From an uncultured Schlesneria sp. (GTDB lineage: Bacteria; Planctomycetota; Planctomycetia; Planctomycetales; Planctomycetaceae), in NCBI GenBank assembly GCA_903871875.1, contig CAIQIR010000142.1:16067-80066 (forward strand): DNA of 64,000 nucleotides, written 5' to 3'. Below, piece after piece: positions 45,979 through 55,911 of the stretch (the stretch's first letter is position 1; every line of letters starts with the position of its first letter). Under the pieces are notes generated by a model. The model did not search any database. It had not been told where the DNA came from and saw nothing but the letters and a program-made list of their open reading frames with translations. A program made the position numbers and the translations under genes.

Positions 45979-47106
45979 TTACTTTTCCGCCAAGAGTTCT
46001 TCAATCCGCTTGCGGAAAAACTCTTCACCCTTGGCGCCGTTCCAGTTCAGTTCTCCGTACCACCAATTCCTGACACGCCCCTGTTTATCAACCAGATAAA
46101 CACTGGGCCACATGTCGTTTCCCCAGGCTTTCCAATTTTCGGATGCGGCGTCGAACAGAACCGGGTAGGCGATGTTCCGCTCAACAACGTTGCGCTGCAA
46201 ATTGTCGAGTTGACGTTCCCGTTCGGTTTCGGGGGTGTGAACACCAAGCACCACCACACCCTGTTTGCCAAACTGTTCGTGCCAACTCTGATAATGGGGC
46301 AGATTGCGGATGCAGTTGATGCATCCAAAGGCCCAGAAATGAACGACCACGACTTTGCCTTTGAGGTCTTCCAGACGAATCGGGGCGGTGTTGATCCAAG
46401 CTGCTCCAGTTCGTAAGGTCGGTGCGACACAGCCCACTTGGATCATTCGACTGAAGTCAAAGGCTTCGCCCAGTTGAGACCGATACGCGATACGCTGCTC
46501 GGGTGTGAGGATCTCCGTGAATCGACGGGTATCTGTATCTCGCAGTTTGGAGCGGGACTTTTCCTGGACACTCGCCGGCTTGCCCGAATTTTGTGTCTCC
46601 ATCGTTTCGCGTTCTTTGACGGCGTCATTCAGGGCTTTGCGTAATTTCACTAGTTGCCCGGGCGTCAATTTCAACTGCTGAGAAATGTCGGGCGAGGCCA
46701 ACGCCTTCCAACTGCGAGCCTGTAAGACGATTTCGGCAAAGCGACTGAATTGTGGTGGCGTCATCTCCAGCTTTAGTTCGGCGGTCAGTTGGGAATGCAG
46801 TGCGTCAAGTTGATCGGCACAGCGATTGACCGGCACGTCCCGTAACCGCCAGAACGATTCATCAACTTGAGCGATGGCCGCCTGAACTTTTTCGATCTGC
46901 GACGGCTTCAGATCGAGTTCCGTGTGAACCGACGCATCGCGGGCCAGCGCTAGGGTGACATAGGGAACCGCCGGAATTTCCGCCTGCGAATGGTCGGACG
47001 CCTGGGCCGTGGGTTCCGTGGGAGCCGCCGCTACGAACTCGGCCGAGGTGAGACGGAAAAGGCTCAAGCCGATCAGGGCGGCGAGCGTTGTGGCGGAAAG
47101 TCGCAT
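45979..47106 (-). CDS. Exported thioredoxin-like protein with helical N-terminal domain
   Basis: A 375-residue protein with a signal peptide. The first 200 mature residues are helical with repeated LKPSQIEKV, LKLTPGQLVKL and LTPEQRIAY segments, as in Spy/LTXXQ-type proteins of Planctomycetes. The C-terminal part (about 225-375) is a TlpA-like thioredoxin fold with the active site CINC in FWAFGCINCIRN and the cis-Pro in MWPSVYL. It should act on disulfides outside the cytoplasm. Another redox gene lies 51 bases upstream. Confidence 0.85.
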   Translation of the reverse strand: MRLSATTLAALIGLSLFRLTSAEFVAAAPTEPTAQASDHSQAEIPAVPYVTLALARDASVHTELDLKPSQIEKVQAAIAQVDESFWRLRDVPVNRCADQLDALHSQLTAELKLEMTPPQFSRFAEIVLQARSWKALASPDISQQLKLTPGQLVKLRKALNDAVKERETMETQNSGKPASVQEKSRSKLRDTDTRRFTEILTPEQRIAYRSQLGEAFDFSRMIQVGCVAPTLRTGAAWINTAPIRLEDLKGKVVVVHFWAFGCINCIRNLPHYQSWHEQFGKQGVVVLGVHTPETERERQLDNLQRNVVERNIAYPVLFDAASENWKAWGNDMWPSVYLVDKQGRVRNWWYGELNWNGAKGEEFFRKRIEELLAEK

Positions 47107-47157
47107 CCTAGTGATCCTGCCAGGGAAAGGACGATCGGAGGTGGTTCACCAGATATT

Positions 47158-47745
47158 TTAGTGGGCGGCGAGCAATTGCAAGACGGCGTCGGCCTTGGCC
47201 CGGCCACCATGAGTTTTGCTAACCAGTTCGAAGAGGATTTTCTGTTTGGAATCGATGACAAAGGTGGAAGGGTACGCGGTCTCTGCGTTGGCATTCCACC
47301 GCAAGCCATACGCATTCGTGAAACGGTAGTCGGGATCAAGCAGGATCTGGAAATTGTCAGGGTAGTCTTTCCCTTTCACAAACTCTTCCGCTCGTTGTTG
47401 CAGTTTTTCGGAGGGGCCGGGATAGACGAAGACGACGGACGCATGATGCTTCTTGAATTCCTCGGCCAGATTGAGGAACTCGCCGAACTGTTTGGTGCAG
47501 AGTGGACATTGATAGCCGGGATAGCCTCGCAGGACCACTAGTACGACGGGACCGGCTTCGACCAACTTTGCGAGCGTGACTTTCTCGTCGCCCAGCGAAT
47601 TCAATTCAAAATCGGCTGCCATGTCGCCGACCGCTGGCGGTTTTTCGGCTGCGCCAATCCAGGTGGGAGGGGCGATGACCGCACAACACAACAGAACGAC
47701 GCAGATGAATCGAGAATTGGCACCGGCCAGAAAGTCGTGTGTCAT
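47158..47745 (-). CDS. Exported peroxiredoxin-like (AhpC/TSA) protein
   Basis: A 195-residue protein with a signal peptide from ATG 47745, with AAGG about 10 bases upstream. The thioredoxin-like fold holds GYPGYQCPLCTKQF, with two Cys in a CPLC arrangement, as in AhpC/TSA-family peroxiredoxin-like proteins. It would reduce peroxides or thiols outside the cytoplasm. The TlpA-like gene starts 51 bases downstream, so they likely form a redox operon. Confidence 0.82.
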   Translation of the reverse strand: MTHDFLAGANSRFICVVLLCCAVIAPPTWIGAAEKPPAVGDMAADFELNSLGDEKVTLAKLVEAGPVVLVVLRGYPGYQCPLCTKQFGEFLNLAEEFKKHHASVVFVYPGPSEKLQQRAEEFVKGKDYPDNFQILLDPDYRFTNAYGLRWNANAETAYPSTFVIDSKQKILFELVSKTHGGRAKADAVLQLLAAH

Positions 47746-48201
47746 GATCAACCTTATCGATTGGGGGCTGCTGAAACCTGCTTCGACTGAGGACACCCGC
47801 CAAAACTGGCAAAGGAGCTCAACAATTTCGACGGTCATTGATCGTAGTTCGAGATTCGCCGATTTCCACCACTGATTGGAATAACAGCCAAGGTTCGGCC
47901 GACAGTTGTTCTTCGAGAGCCAATCAAGCCGTCGCCAAAGATGGTCGCTGACGTTGGTGCTCTTTCATTGATTGTGATGAAACTTGCTGACGGTGGGAGC
48001 GTCAGTGATGTCATTGTCGCTGGGGAAACTTCGCAGTCCTTTATTGATCGGATCGCAGCATGAAATGGATACGTCGATCGTCCATCCGAGGGAGTGGAGA
48101 TTGTCTGGACTGCAAAAAAAAAAAAGAAGATTCTGTGGACCCAATTCGATGTCCGAAAATGGCGAGCAACGAGGTCATCCACCTGCTACTTTGATCGCAC
48201 C
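47746..48201. other. Divergent region between redox and DNA-repair genes
   Basis: About 450 bases without a supportable gene. It holds a run of 12 A (48114-48125). The frame of the repair gene is open upstream to GTG 48094 but through the A-run, and family members start at 48202. Confidence 0.5.
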
Positions 48202-49644
48202 ATGAAACTGCTCGACGAAAATAGTTGTTACCTCGCCCTAAAAACGCACGACGCGCGTTTTGATGGACGGTTTTTTATCGGGGTGACGTCGACTCGGATT
48301 TATTGCCGGCCGATCTGTACGGTCAAAATTCCGAAGCGAGAGAATTGCCGATTCTTTCCCGTAGCTGCCATGGCTGAAGCACAGGGTTTTCGGCCCTGCT
48401 TGCGCTGCCGTCCGGAATTGGCACCCGGCAATTCGGTCTTGGAAGTGTCGGAGCGACTGGCCCACATGGCGGCCGGGCTGATTGAAGACGGCTTTTTAGC
48501 AGACGACGGCATCGCCGCCTTGGCCTACCAACTCCGTGTCACCGACCGGCACCTGCGTCGGATTTTCAAAGACGAGTTGGGCGTGTCGATCATTGAATAT
48601 GCTCAGACTCAACGACTGCTCGTGGCGAAGCGGCTGTTGACCGACACGGCCCTGCCAATTACCGAGGTCGCATTAGCAAGCGGGTTCTCCAGTTTGCGAC
48701 GATTTAACGCTTTGTTCAAAGAACGGTATCGGCTGAAACCGACCGATCTGCGTCAGAAAGGTCCGCGTATCGATCGTGACGACGTTTTCCAATTCGATCT
48801 TGGATACCGGCCTCCGTACCACTGGTCGTCGATGATGACCTTCCTCGGGGCTCGAGCGATCACGGGAGTGGAACATGTGGAGCAGGAGAAATATTTTCGT
48901 AGCGTGGCGATCGAGGGAAAGAACACGACCCGTTATGGATGGATCGAAGTTTCGAACGTCGAGTCGAAATCGGTGTTGAGAGTGCGGGTGTCCGCGTCGC
49001 TCGCACGATCGATTCCGCTTGTGTTAACCCGGCTGAAGCGGCTGTTTGATTTGGCCTGTGATCCGACACAAATTGAGGATGTTCTGGCAAGGTCTCTCAA
49101 GATCGTCCGCGGACTTCGCGTACCTGGTGCGTTTGACGGTTTTGAAACGGCAACTCGAGCCATTCTGGGACAACAGGTGTCGGTCAAGGCTGCCAGAACG
49201 CTCGCCGGCCGCATGGCAGAACGCTTTGGTCGCGCCCTCGAAACTCCCTTTGAAAAACTGACGCATACGTTTCCCAAAGCGAACACGATTGCAAATTGTT
49301 CGGTGGACGAGCTGAGTTCCTTGGGGATGACTCGAGCGCGGGCAGCGACCTTGATCGGTTTAGCCAGTGCTGTTGAATCGGGAAATGTTCGTCTGGATGT
49401 GCGGATGGATGTTTCGGAGGCGATCCAGGCACTAACGGATCTCGCGGGTGTCGGTGAATGGACAGCGCAGTATATCGCCATGCGAGCTTTGTCGTGGCCT
49501 GATGCGTTCCCCCATACCGATTTGGGCATCAAGAAAGCCTTGGGGGAAACGAATCCGCGCAAGATTCTGGCGATGGCGGAACGTTGGAAGCCATGGCGGG
49601 CCTACGCGACGATGAATCTTTGGCATTCGCTGAACGACGAATAA
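48202..49644 (+). CDS. Ada-type regulator fused to DNA-3-methyladenine glycosylase (AlkA)
   Basis: A 480-residue fusion. Residues 1-80 are the Ada metal-binding domain with its four Cys (C35, C39, C66, C69); C35 matches the methylphosphotriester acceptor. An AraC-type helix-turn-helix region follows (about 90-190), and the rest is an HhH-GPD glycosylase: LAGVGEWTAQYIAMRA hairpin and the catalytic Asp in FPHTDLG. It would sense DNA methylation, activate repair genes and remove alkylated bases. The ogt gene follows 10 bases downstream. Confidence 0.92.
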   Translation: MKLLDENSCYLALKTHDARFDGRFFIGVTSTRIYCRPICTVKIPKRENCRFFPVAAMAEAQGFRPCLRCRPELAPGNSVLEVSERLAHMAAGLIEDGFLADDGIAALAYQLRVTDRHLRRIFKDELGVSIIEYAQTQRLLVAKRLLTDTALPITEVALASGFSSLRRFNALFKERYRLKPTDLRQKGPRIDRDDVFQFDLGYRPPYHWSSMMTFLGARAITGVEHVEQEKYFRSVAIEGKNTTRYGWIEVSNVESKSVLRVRVSASLARSIPLVLTRLKRLFDLACDPTQIEDVLARSLKIVRGLRVPGAFDGFETATRAILGQQVSVKAARTLAGRMAERFGRALETPFEKLTHTFPKANTIANCSVDELSSLGMTRARAATLIGLASAVESGNVRLDVRMDVSEAIQALTDLAGVGEWTAQYIAMRALSWPDAFPHTDLGIKKALGETNPRKILAMAERWKPWRAYATMNLWHSLNDE

Positions 49645-49654
49645 GGAGCAAAAA

Positions 49655-50209
49655 ATGGACGAGATCTTGTCCTTCGCAACTTGGGAAACGCCACTGGGGA
49701 AAATGCAGGCGATCGCTTCGGAGAGTGGTCTTTGTGCCCTTGAGTTTATGACGCCCGATCGCCAGCAACTGCTAAAGGCCCGGCTGAAGCGCTGGTTCCC
49801 GGGCGAGCATCGACAATCAGATTGCCACAGTTCGACTCTGGCCGTGGCCCGCGAATGGCTCGACGTCTATTTCGCGGGCGATTTCGCGCGGCTGCCAACG
49901 ATTTCCCTCGATCCGCGAGGAACGGATTTTGAGCTGGGCGTCTGGCAGGAAATGCGCCGGCTGAAGGTCGGAACGACAATTTCCTATGCGGCGCTGGCCG
50001 CGAAAGTCGGCAACCCGAACGCCTCGCGAGCGGTGGGCAATGCGTCGCGCCGAAATCCGTTGGCACTGATCGTCCCTTGTCACCGTGTGATCGGTTCCAA
50101 CGGAAATCTTACCGGTTACGGAGGGGGGCTGACGCAAAAGGAGTGGCTGATTCGGCACGAATCGACGACAACGGGTCGATCGCGGGAAAGAGAACTTGTT
50201 TTTGGATGA
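49655..50209 (+). CDS. ogt: Methylated-DNA-[protein]-cysteine S-methyltransferase
   Basis: A 184-residue suicide repair enzyme that moves a methyl group from O6-methylguanine to its own Cys. The active site is IVPCHRVIG (C142), with the preceding SRAVGNASRRNP DNA-binding segment. AAGGAG overlaps the stop of the upstream fusion gene and serves ATG 49655. With the Ada/AlkA fusion it makes an adaptive-response operon; the methyl-sensing domain that Ada normally carries with this activity is here split into the neighbour. Confidence 0.93.
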   Translation: MDEILSFATWETPLGKMQAIASESGLCALEFMTPDRQQLLKARLKRWFPGEHRQSDCHSSTLAVAREWLDVYFAGDFARLPTISLDPRGTDFELGVWQEMRRLKVGTTISYAALAAKVGNPNASRAVGNASRRNPLALIVPCHRVIGSNGNLTGYGGGLTQKEWLIRHESTTTGRSRERELVFG

Positions 50210-50436
50210 GCGATTGGCTTGTAAACGGGATGATTTCCTGCCATCGCCCCGTTTCGTCGATATCGTGCCCTGTTTCGCAAACGGCTCTACAGCCGCTATT
50301 CGTCGCCGGTTGGTCACCCTGCCAGCGGATCGGGCCATTTACGCCGCGGTGAATCTGGTCCTGACCGACGTTGCTTACCTGTGATGTCGACTTCGTGATG
50401 TTTCGAAGCGTCGGACAAAAGACGGGACCAGAGGGG

Positions 50437-52167
50437 CTATTGCGGAGGATTGCCGATGCAGAACAATTTGTCGGACGTGCGGAAATAGATGCGGCCGCGA
50501 ACGATGGCCGGCGTGGCCAGGATCGTCTCGTTCAGTTCGTTGACGGCCAGCTCTTCAAATTTGTCTGATGCCTTTAAAATGTGTGTTGTTCCTGTCTCGC
50601 TGGTCGCGATCAGTTTGTCACCCGCGGTCAACATCGACATCGAGAAACGTCCCGAGAGGCGCTCTTGCCACACCAGCTCACCCGTGACCGCGTTCCGACA
50701 ACTGGCGATTCCCATGTCGTTGACCATGAACAATCGCCCGTCGACATAGACGGGTGTGGGAACATGCGGACCGCCGCGTGGGACAGACCATAGCGTGTGA
50801 CTGTCCGTCACGTCCCCATTTCCTCCCGGTTTGAGTGCCAGCATCGGACCGTTGCGACCCGACACGGAATAGATCCTGCCTCCGCCAATCGCCGGCATCG
50901 GAATCGATTCGCGGCTGGCTCCGGCAATCCGCCACAGCTCGGCGCCTGTATTGGGGTCGTATGCCGCGAAGAAGTTCGATCCGTTGTAGAGAAGTTCGTC
51001 GCGTTGTCCGGCGCGAACGACGAGCGGAGTTGACCAGCACATCGCCGCCGGTCGTGGCTGCCGCCAGACAACGTGCCCGTCATGCTTGTCCAAGGCGACA
51101 AAGACAGACTCACCCGAATTCTGATCCTGGATCAAGATCACCTTGTCGCCGTACAAGACCGGACTGGTCCCGGGACCGTGCATGGTGGGAAATGAACCCA
51201 GACCGGCGTGCCAGATTTCGTTGCCTGCGAAATTGTAGCAAATGATGCCGCTATTGCTGAAGAACGCGACGACTCGTTCACCGTCGGTGGCCGGCGAGCC
51301 GGAGGCATAGGAGTTTTTACTATAAAGCTTCTCAAACTGTTCGACAGGAGGCGGCGCCGGCTTCTGCCATTGCAGGTCACCAGTTTCGGTCGAGTAGCAC
51401 AGCAACCAGCGCTGCGTCCCGTCTGCGGAAGCTGCTGTGACGAACAATTTCTGGCCCCACACGATCGGAGAACTGTTTCCGGGAAAGGGCAGTTCCTTCT
51501 TCCAGATCACGTTTTGATCCGCACTCCAGTGCAACGGAAAGGATTCGTCAACGACAATCCCTTGTCCGGTCGGTCCACGAAACTGCGGCCATTCACTTTC
51601 CGCACCAGGGGCGACTAAGAGTGCCCTGATTGGAACCAATTGGTCGTCCGAGACCTTGGCCTTGGTTCGATTGGCGTTCGCGCACAGTTCATCAACTTTT
51701 TGCTCGTTGAAGGACGGTTCTCGCTGATGCTTTTCGTAGGCGCTGCGTACCCGTCCAATGAATTGCAGGGCGATCTCATGACGCACTACATAAGCATCCT
51801 TCAGTGCGGGATCGGCCATGACCTGTTCTTTCCCGCCGTGCTTAGCGACGAAGGTTTGATAGTTGTCGACGGTTGCCACTCGCTGCCATTCGGCATCCAA
51901 GTCCGTACGAATCATCTTTTCCAGCAGTTGCTGGTAGGCGGGATTAACCGCATCGGCAGCCAGCAGACGTAACTCATCATCAAATGGAAAAGCGGGTGAG
52001 CGCGCCGCCCATCGGATCACTTCCGCGGAATCGCCGCCGGCAGCGCCGTCAGCCAACACCACGCGATTGCCCGACATCCCGCCGCAGAGCATCGTCAGAA
52101 CGGCGCAGCATGTCAGTGGAAGATAATTCCAGCGAGCGTTGTGCAATGGCGATGAGCGAGAATTCAT
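50437..52167 (-). CDS. Exported PQQ-like beta-propeller protein
   Basis: A 576-residue protein; ATG 52167 or 52170 begins a signal (hydrophobic LTCCAVLTMLCGG). After a helical N-terminal segment of about 180 residues, the propeller opens with SEWPQFRGPTGQG and has blades ending in GDLQWQ, GHVVWRQ, GAELWRIAG and GELVWQE. It is the same family as the gene at 19199, with a longer N-terminus. Binding or scaffold role outside the cytoplasm is likely; enzyme activity is not indicated. Confidence 0.85.
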   Translation of the reverse strand: MNSRSSPLHNARWNYLPLTCCAVLTMLCGGMSGNRVVLADGAAGGDSAEVIRWAARSPAFPFDDELRLLAADAVNPAYQQLLEKMIRTDLDAEWQRVATVDNYQTFVAKHGGKEQVMADPALKDAYVVRHEIALQFIGRVRSAYEKHQREPSFNEQKVDELCANANRTKAKVSDDQLVPIRALLVAPGAESEWPQFRGPTGQGIVVDESFPLHWSADQNVIWKKELPFPGNSSPIVWGQKLFVTAASADGTQRWLLCYSTETGDLQWQKPAPPPVEQFEKLYSKNSYASGSPATDGERVVAFFSNSGIICYNFAGNEIWHAGLGSFPTMHGPGTSPVLYGDKVILIQDQNSGESVFVALDKHDGHVVWRQPRPAAMCWSTPLVVRAGQRDELLYNGSNFFAAYDPNTGAELWRIAGASRESIPMPAIGGGRIYSVSGRNGPMLALKPGGNGDVTDSHTLWSVPRGGPHVPTPVYVDGRLFMVNDMGIASCRNAVTGELVWQERLSGRFSMSMLTAGDKLIATSETGTTHILKASDKFEELAVNELNETILATPAIVRGRIYFRTSDKLFCIGNPPQ

Positions 52168-52498
52168 CATCGTGAGGTCAGCACTGGAATCCCTACGGCC
52201 GCCGCAGAGGATCGAAACGAGAAACGTTTTCAGCGTCAGTCGGAACACGATGCGATACCGTTTTCTGGGAACGTGTGAACTTAATCTTCGACACAAGCTA
52301 ACAGAAACCATGGACGGTTTCCGAGCCGCCTTGTGCCGATCAAGACTTGAACCGTTTACGTCGTTTGGAAGGAAGGGAACTCAAAGGCGCCAAGCGGTGA
52401 AATTGAACGCGACCGTGCTTCTTGCTTTGCGTCATGGCGTCGCCTCGCTTTCGTGTTCACTTCTTTCCTTTTTCATTCCGAAAGATCGCGAGAGACAT
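52168..52498. other. Intergenic region
   Basis: About 330 bases between two minus-strand genes. No gene or clear signal seen. Confidence 0.45.
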
Positions 52499-52984
52499 TT
52501 ATTCGATCGAGCGGTTCACATCCTTCGTCAGAGCTTTGGGGCCCAAGAGTCCATACAGAGTGAGTACAAGGGCCACCATGATGGTCACGCCGCACAACTG
52601 AAGTGAGCCGGAAACAATCGGATTGTCGGTCCCGTGCGGTGGCGGAAATTTCTCGTTGATTGTCGGCATGAGTTTTGACGAGGCACCGATGAAGGCTGCC
52701 GCGACCCCAGCCGCACCGTTGGTCCAGGTGCCGAGTTGCAACGTCACAAACCAGATTTTCAGAGCCAATGGACTTAGACGAAGTTCCCGAACCAGGAAGC
52801 CGAACACGACCATTAAGACGCCATTCGCGGTGAATTCGATGTGGGCCATCACAACTCCGCGAAACCAGGCCACAGCGGATGGTGGGATAAACCCGATGAT
52901 GCAGCCGACCGTGATCTGGAGGACACCCAAAAACAAAGTCCAACGTTTGAGATTTTCTTTCAAACGGTCGAGATCAGTGGCCAC
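52499..52984 (-). CDS. Hypothetical membrane protein, four helices
   Basis: A 161-residue membrane protein from GTG 52984, chosen because AAGGAG lies 7 bases upstream. Helices are at about 17-35, 43-62, 75-97 and 129-149. A conserved-looking VMAHIEFTANGVLMVVFGF and the layout recall small styrene-oxide-isomerase-like membrane proteins (StyC type), but identity is too weak to assign. Stand-alone gene. Confidence 0.7.
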   Translation of the reverse strand: MATDLDRLKENLKRWTLFLGVLQITVGCIIGFIPPSAVAWFRGVVMAHIEFTANGVLMVVFGFLVRELRLSPLALKIWFVTLQLGTWTNGAAGVAAAFIGASSKLMPTINEKFPPPHGTDNPIVSGSLQLCGVTIMVALVLTLYGLLGPKALTKDVNRSIE

Positions 52985-53286
52985 GAAATTCTCCTTGTTG
53001 AGCGGCAAAAATCCAACGTTAGCGATCCAACCTGTGAGTGACAATGATTGCTTCCGGCGCACAATCATCGAAGTCGTCGGCTACTTCAGGGCGGGTCTGC
53101 GGGATCAATTCGAAGCTTCGCATCGCGAAGTTTGTCTTTCAACTTATTTGTGTTGTTTATTGGCCGGCCTCGAATTGTCTGGTGCGGACTTGCAAGTGGT
53201 GCTGAAAGCCGGAGAATTCACGATGTGACAATGACGAGATCCTGCCTGTTCAGCCCGCCTCAACCCCGCCGTGTCAGATACAAAGC
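52985..53286. other. Divergent intergenic region
   Basis: About 300 bases between divergent genes; no gene called and no promoter core that I would defend. Confidence 0.45.
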
Positions 53287-55857
53287 ATGATGACCAGCAA
53301 ACAATTTCTGATATCGATGGTGTTGTTGTTCTCACTCGTTTCTAGCGGGGGGGCGTCAGATGTGACGGTCGCCACCATGCCAGAACGGCATCGTGCCTTC
53401 TTCAAGAACTATTGTGTCGATTGCCACAATGCGGAGACGACGGAAGGCCACTTGCGGCTGGACGATGTCTCGTTTGCACTCGACTCGGTTGAGAATGCGG
53501 AACGTTGGCAAAAGATTCTCAACCAGCTGAATTCGGGCAGTATGCCGCCCAAAGAGGCAAAGCGTCCTGAGAATAAAGAAAAGACGGAGTTCCTGGACGA
53601 TTTGGCGCAAACGCTGGTCAAGGCGCGGAAATCGTTAAGTGATGTAAGAGGCAAAATCACCATGCGGCGCCTGAACCGCCGCGAGTACAAGAATTCGATC
53701 CGCGAGCTGCTGGGTATCGAGCTCGACGTGAGCGATCTGCCGGACGACCGCGGTGTGGGAGGCTTCGATACAGTCGGAGCCTCGCTATTCATGTCGAGCG
53801 ATCAGTTTGAGCAATACCATGCGCTGGGACGGCGAGCGTTGAACGAAGCCTTCGCTCGCAGCGCTCTCCGCGGTGGTGACAAAAATCAACAGCGACGGAC
53901 CGACCGTCGTGAATCCGAAGATCTCGCCAAACGGGTCGTTCGGGGCACGTACAACGCCTACTATCTTGGTGGATACAAACAGGCGGTCGCCTGGCGGGCA
54001 TCCGACCGCAGCAAACCGCCCAGTGATTTCGGTCTGACCGACGAGACCGAAGTGGACTACCGGATCCAGGCGTTCGAAAAATATGGACCCAGTTACGGGG
54101 CCTACCTCTCCAATCCCCTGTCAGACACCGGCTCGCTACTGACCAGTTACAGCGTGCCCGACGAGGTCATCGCGATTCCACCAGATAGTCCGTCCGATTG
54201 GGACAAAACGGTTCGCGAACCTGTTCCGACAGGCAATTATCGGCTGAAAATACGCATCGGAGCGATTGCACCAAAACCCCAGAAACGCATTTTCGTGGAG
54301 ATGGGAACGCGCACCAGTAACGTCGAATTTGCCTTTCAGCGCAGTTTTGAAATCACCGGCACCCTGCCCAAACCTCAGATCATCGAAGTCGTGGTGTCGG
54401 TTACGGCAGACGGTCCGAGATCATTTGTGTTTCGCGAGAAGCGGCCGAACATTCCGGGCGACGAGGTTTTTCTCAACTCGATCAAGCAAATCGGCGTGAT
54501 TCCCGATCCTGATTTGTGGGTCGACTGGGTTGAGTGGGATGGACCGTTACCGACGCCTGCAGAACATGATCTGTTGATTCAAATCGTCGGCGAAAATGTC
54601 AGCGAGACCACCGAGTCTGCGCGAGCGATCATTGAACGCTTCGCAGCCCGTGCGTTTCGAGGGCGGCCACCGGAAGCAGACTTTGTGGATCGCCTGCTGA
54701 GTCTCTTCGAGGCATCCCGTAAAGCCGGCGGTTCGTTCGAAGAATCACTGAAAGAATCGCTGAGCGCCGTGCTGGCATCGCCGGGATTTCTGTATCTCGC
54801 CGAAGAGAAAGGTGAGACCGAATCACGCGAGCTGACACCTATTGAACTGGCCTGTCGTCTGTCTTACTTTCTCTGGAGTGCGCCGCCGGATGAACGACTG
54901 CTGGCCTTAGCGAGCAGTGGCGAATTGTCGAAGCCCGAAGTGCTGGCTCAGCAGGTCGACCGCCTGATGGCGAGCGAAAAGTCGCGGGAATTTGTCACCG
55001 GCTTTACTCATCAGTGGCTGGGGATGGATCGGCTGGATTTTTTCCAGTTCAACGCCAAGCTCTATCCCGATTTTGACGAGAGCACCAAGGCCGCCGCCAA
55101 AGCGGAGGTGTTTCACACGGTCGAGCACTTGCTGCGAAACAAGGGCAGCCTGAGTTCGCTGCTGAAGTCCGACTTCGTAGTCATTAACGGACTGCTGGCC
55201 AATTACTATGGAATTGAAGGCGTCACGGGCGATGAATACCGCCCGGTCTCACTTCCGGCCAACTCTCCCCGGGGAGGTTTATTAGGCATGGCGGCCGTTC
55301 TGGCGATCGGCAGCAACGGCGAGACCACCAGTCCCGTCGAACGCGGTGCGTGGATCTTACGAAAGTTACTGAACGATCCACCGCCGCCCGCCCCACCCAA
55401 TGTTCCGCAAATCTCGCGTCTGGAGGGCAAGTTGCTCACCGCACGTGAACGTCTGCTGGCGCATCAAGAAGAACCGCAGTGCGCATCATGCCATCGCAAG
55501 ATCGACCCGATCGGATTCGGCCTGGAGAACTTCAATGCGGTCGGCGTCTGGCGGACGGAAGACCGCTATGTGAAACCAGGTGTTGGAACGAAGGAGTGGC
55601 CCATCGATCCCGCAGGTGCTTTTCACAACGGTCCCGCATTCAAAAGTTACTTTGAGCTACGCGACTTGATCGCGGCGCGTGAGGGTGATTTCGCGCGAGG
55701 TTTTTCGGAGGCGTTGATCGAATACGCATTGGGACGGCCCTACAGTTTTTCAGACGAAGATTTAGCGCTGCGACTTGTGGCCCAAGCGAAGGCGAAGAAT
55801 TTTTCCCTGCAGGAATTTTTTCAGGCTTTGGTTGCCAGCCCGGAATTTCGTCGTTGA
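53287..55857 (+). CDS. DUF1592-type planctomycete cytochrome protein
   Basis: An 856-residue exported protein with a signal peptide. Near the N-terminus is a c-type haem motif YCVDCHNAE (planctomycete cytochrome domain), followed by the DUF1587 region with RRLNRREYKNSIRELLG, DUF1595, DUF1592 (LACRLSYFLWSAPPDERLL), DUF1588 (CASCHRKIDPIGFGLENF, a second CxxCH) and DUF1585 at the C-terminus. The order is that of the large family paired with DUF1552 proteins in Planctomycetes, whose function is unknown. The DUF1552 gene follows 54 bases later. Confidence 0.92.
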   Translation: MMTSKQFLISMVLLFSLVSSGGASDVTVATMPERHRAFFKNYCVDCHNAETTEGHLRLDDVSFALDSVENAERWQKILNQLNSGSMPPKEAKRPENKEKTEFLDDLAQTLVKARKSLSDVRGKITMRRLNRREYKNSIRELLGIELDVSDLPDDRGVGGFDTVGASLFMSSDQFEQYHALGRRALNEAFARSALRGGDKNQQRRTDRRESEDLAKRVVRGTYNAYYLGGYKQAVAWRASDRSKPPSDFGLTDETEVDYRIQAFEKYGPSYGAYLSNPLSDTGSLLTSYSVPDEVIAIPPDSPSDWDKTVREPVPTGNYRLKIRIGAIAPKPQKRIFVEMGTRTSNVEFAFQRSFEITGTLPKPQIIEVVVSVTADGPRSFVFREKRPNIPGDEVFLNSIKQIGVIPDPDLWVDWVEWDGPLPTPAEHDLLIQIVGENVSETTESARAIIERFAARAFRGRPPEADFVDRLLSLFEASRKAGGSFEESLKESLSAVLASPGFLYLAEEKGETESRELTPIELACRLSYFLWSAPPDERLLALASSGELSKPEVLAQQVDRLMASEKSREFVTGFTHQWLGMDRLDFFQFNAKLYPDFDESTKAAAKAEVFHTVEHLLRNKGSLSSLLKSDFVVINGLLANYYGIEGVTGDEYRPVSLPANSPRGGLLGMAAVLAIGSNGETTSPVERGAWILRKLLNDPPPPAPPNVPQISRLEGKLLTARERLLAHQEEPQCASCHRKIDPIGFGLENFNAVGVWRTEDRYVKPGVGTKEWPIDPAGAFHNGPAFKSYFELRDLIAAREGDFARGFSEALIEYALGRPYSFSDEDLALRLVAQAKAKNFSLQEFFQALVASPEFRR

Positions 55858-55911
55858 TCGATCTGCCGACGAGTGGCAACGAATGACGACATCGAACGAT
55901 AAGAGGAAAAG

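Noticed and set aside
47835..48182. Minus-strand frame with a Phe run opposite the A-tract
   Set aside because: Its composition is due to the A-run and no start signal is seen.
48094..48201. Longer start for the Ada/AlkA fusion
   Set aside because: The extension passes through a poly-A tract and encodes Lys repeats; Ada-type proteins begin near 48202.
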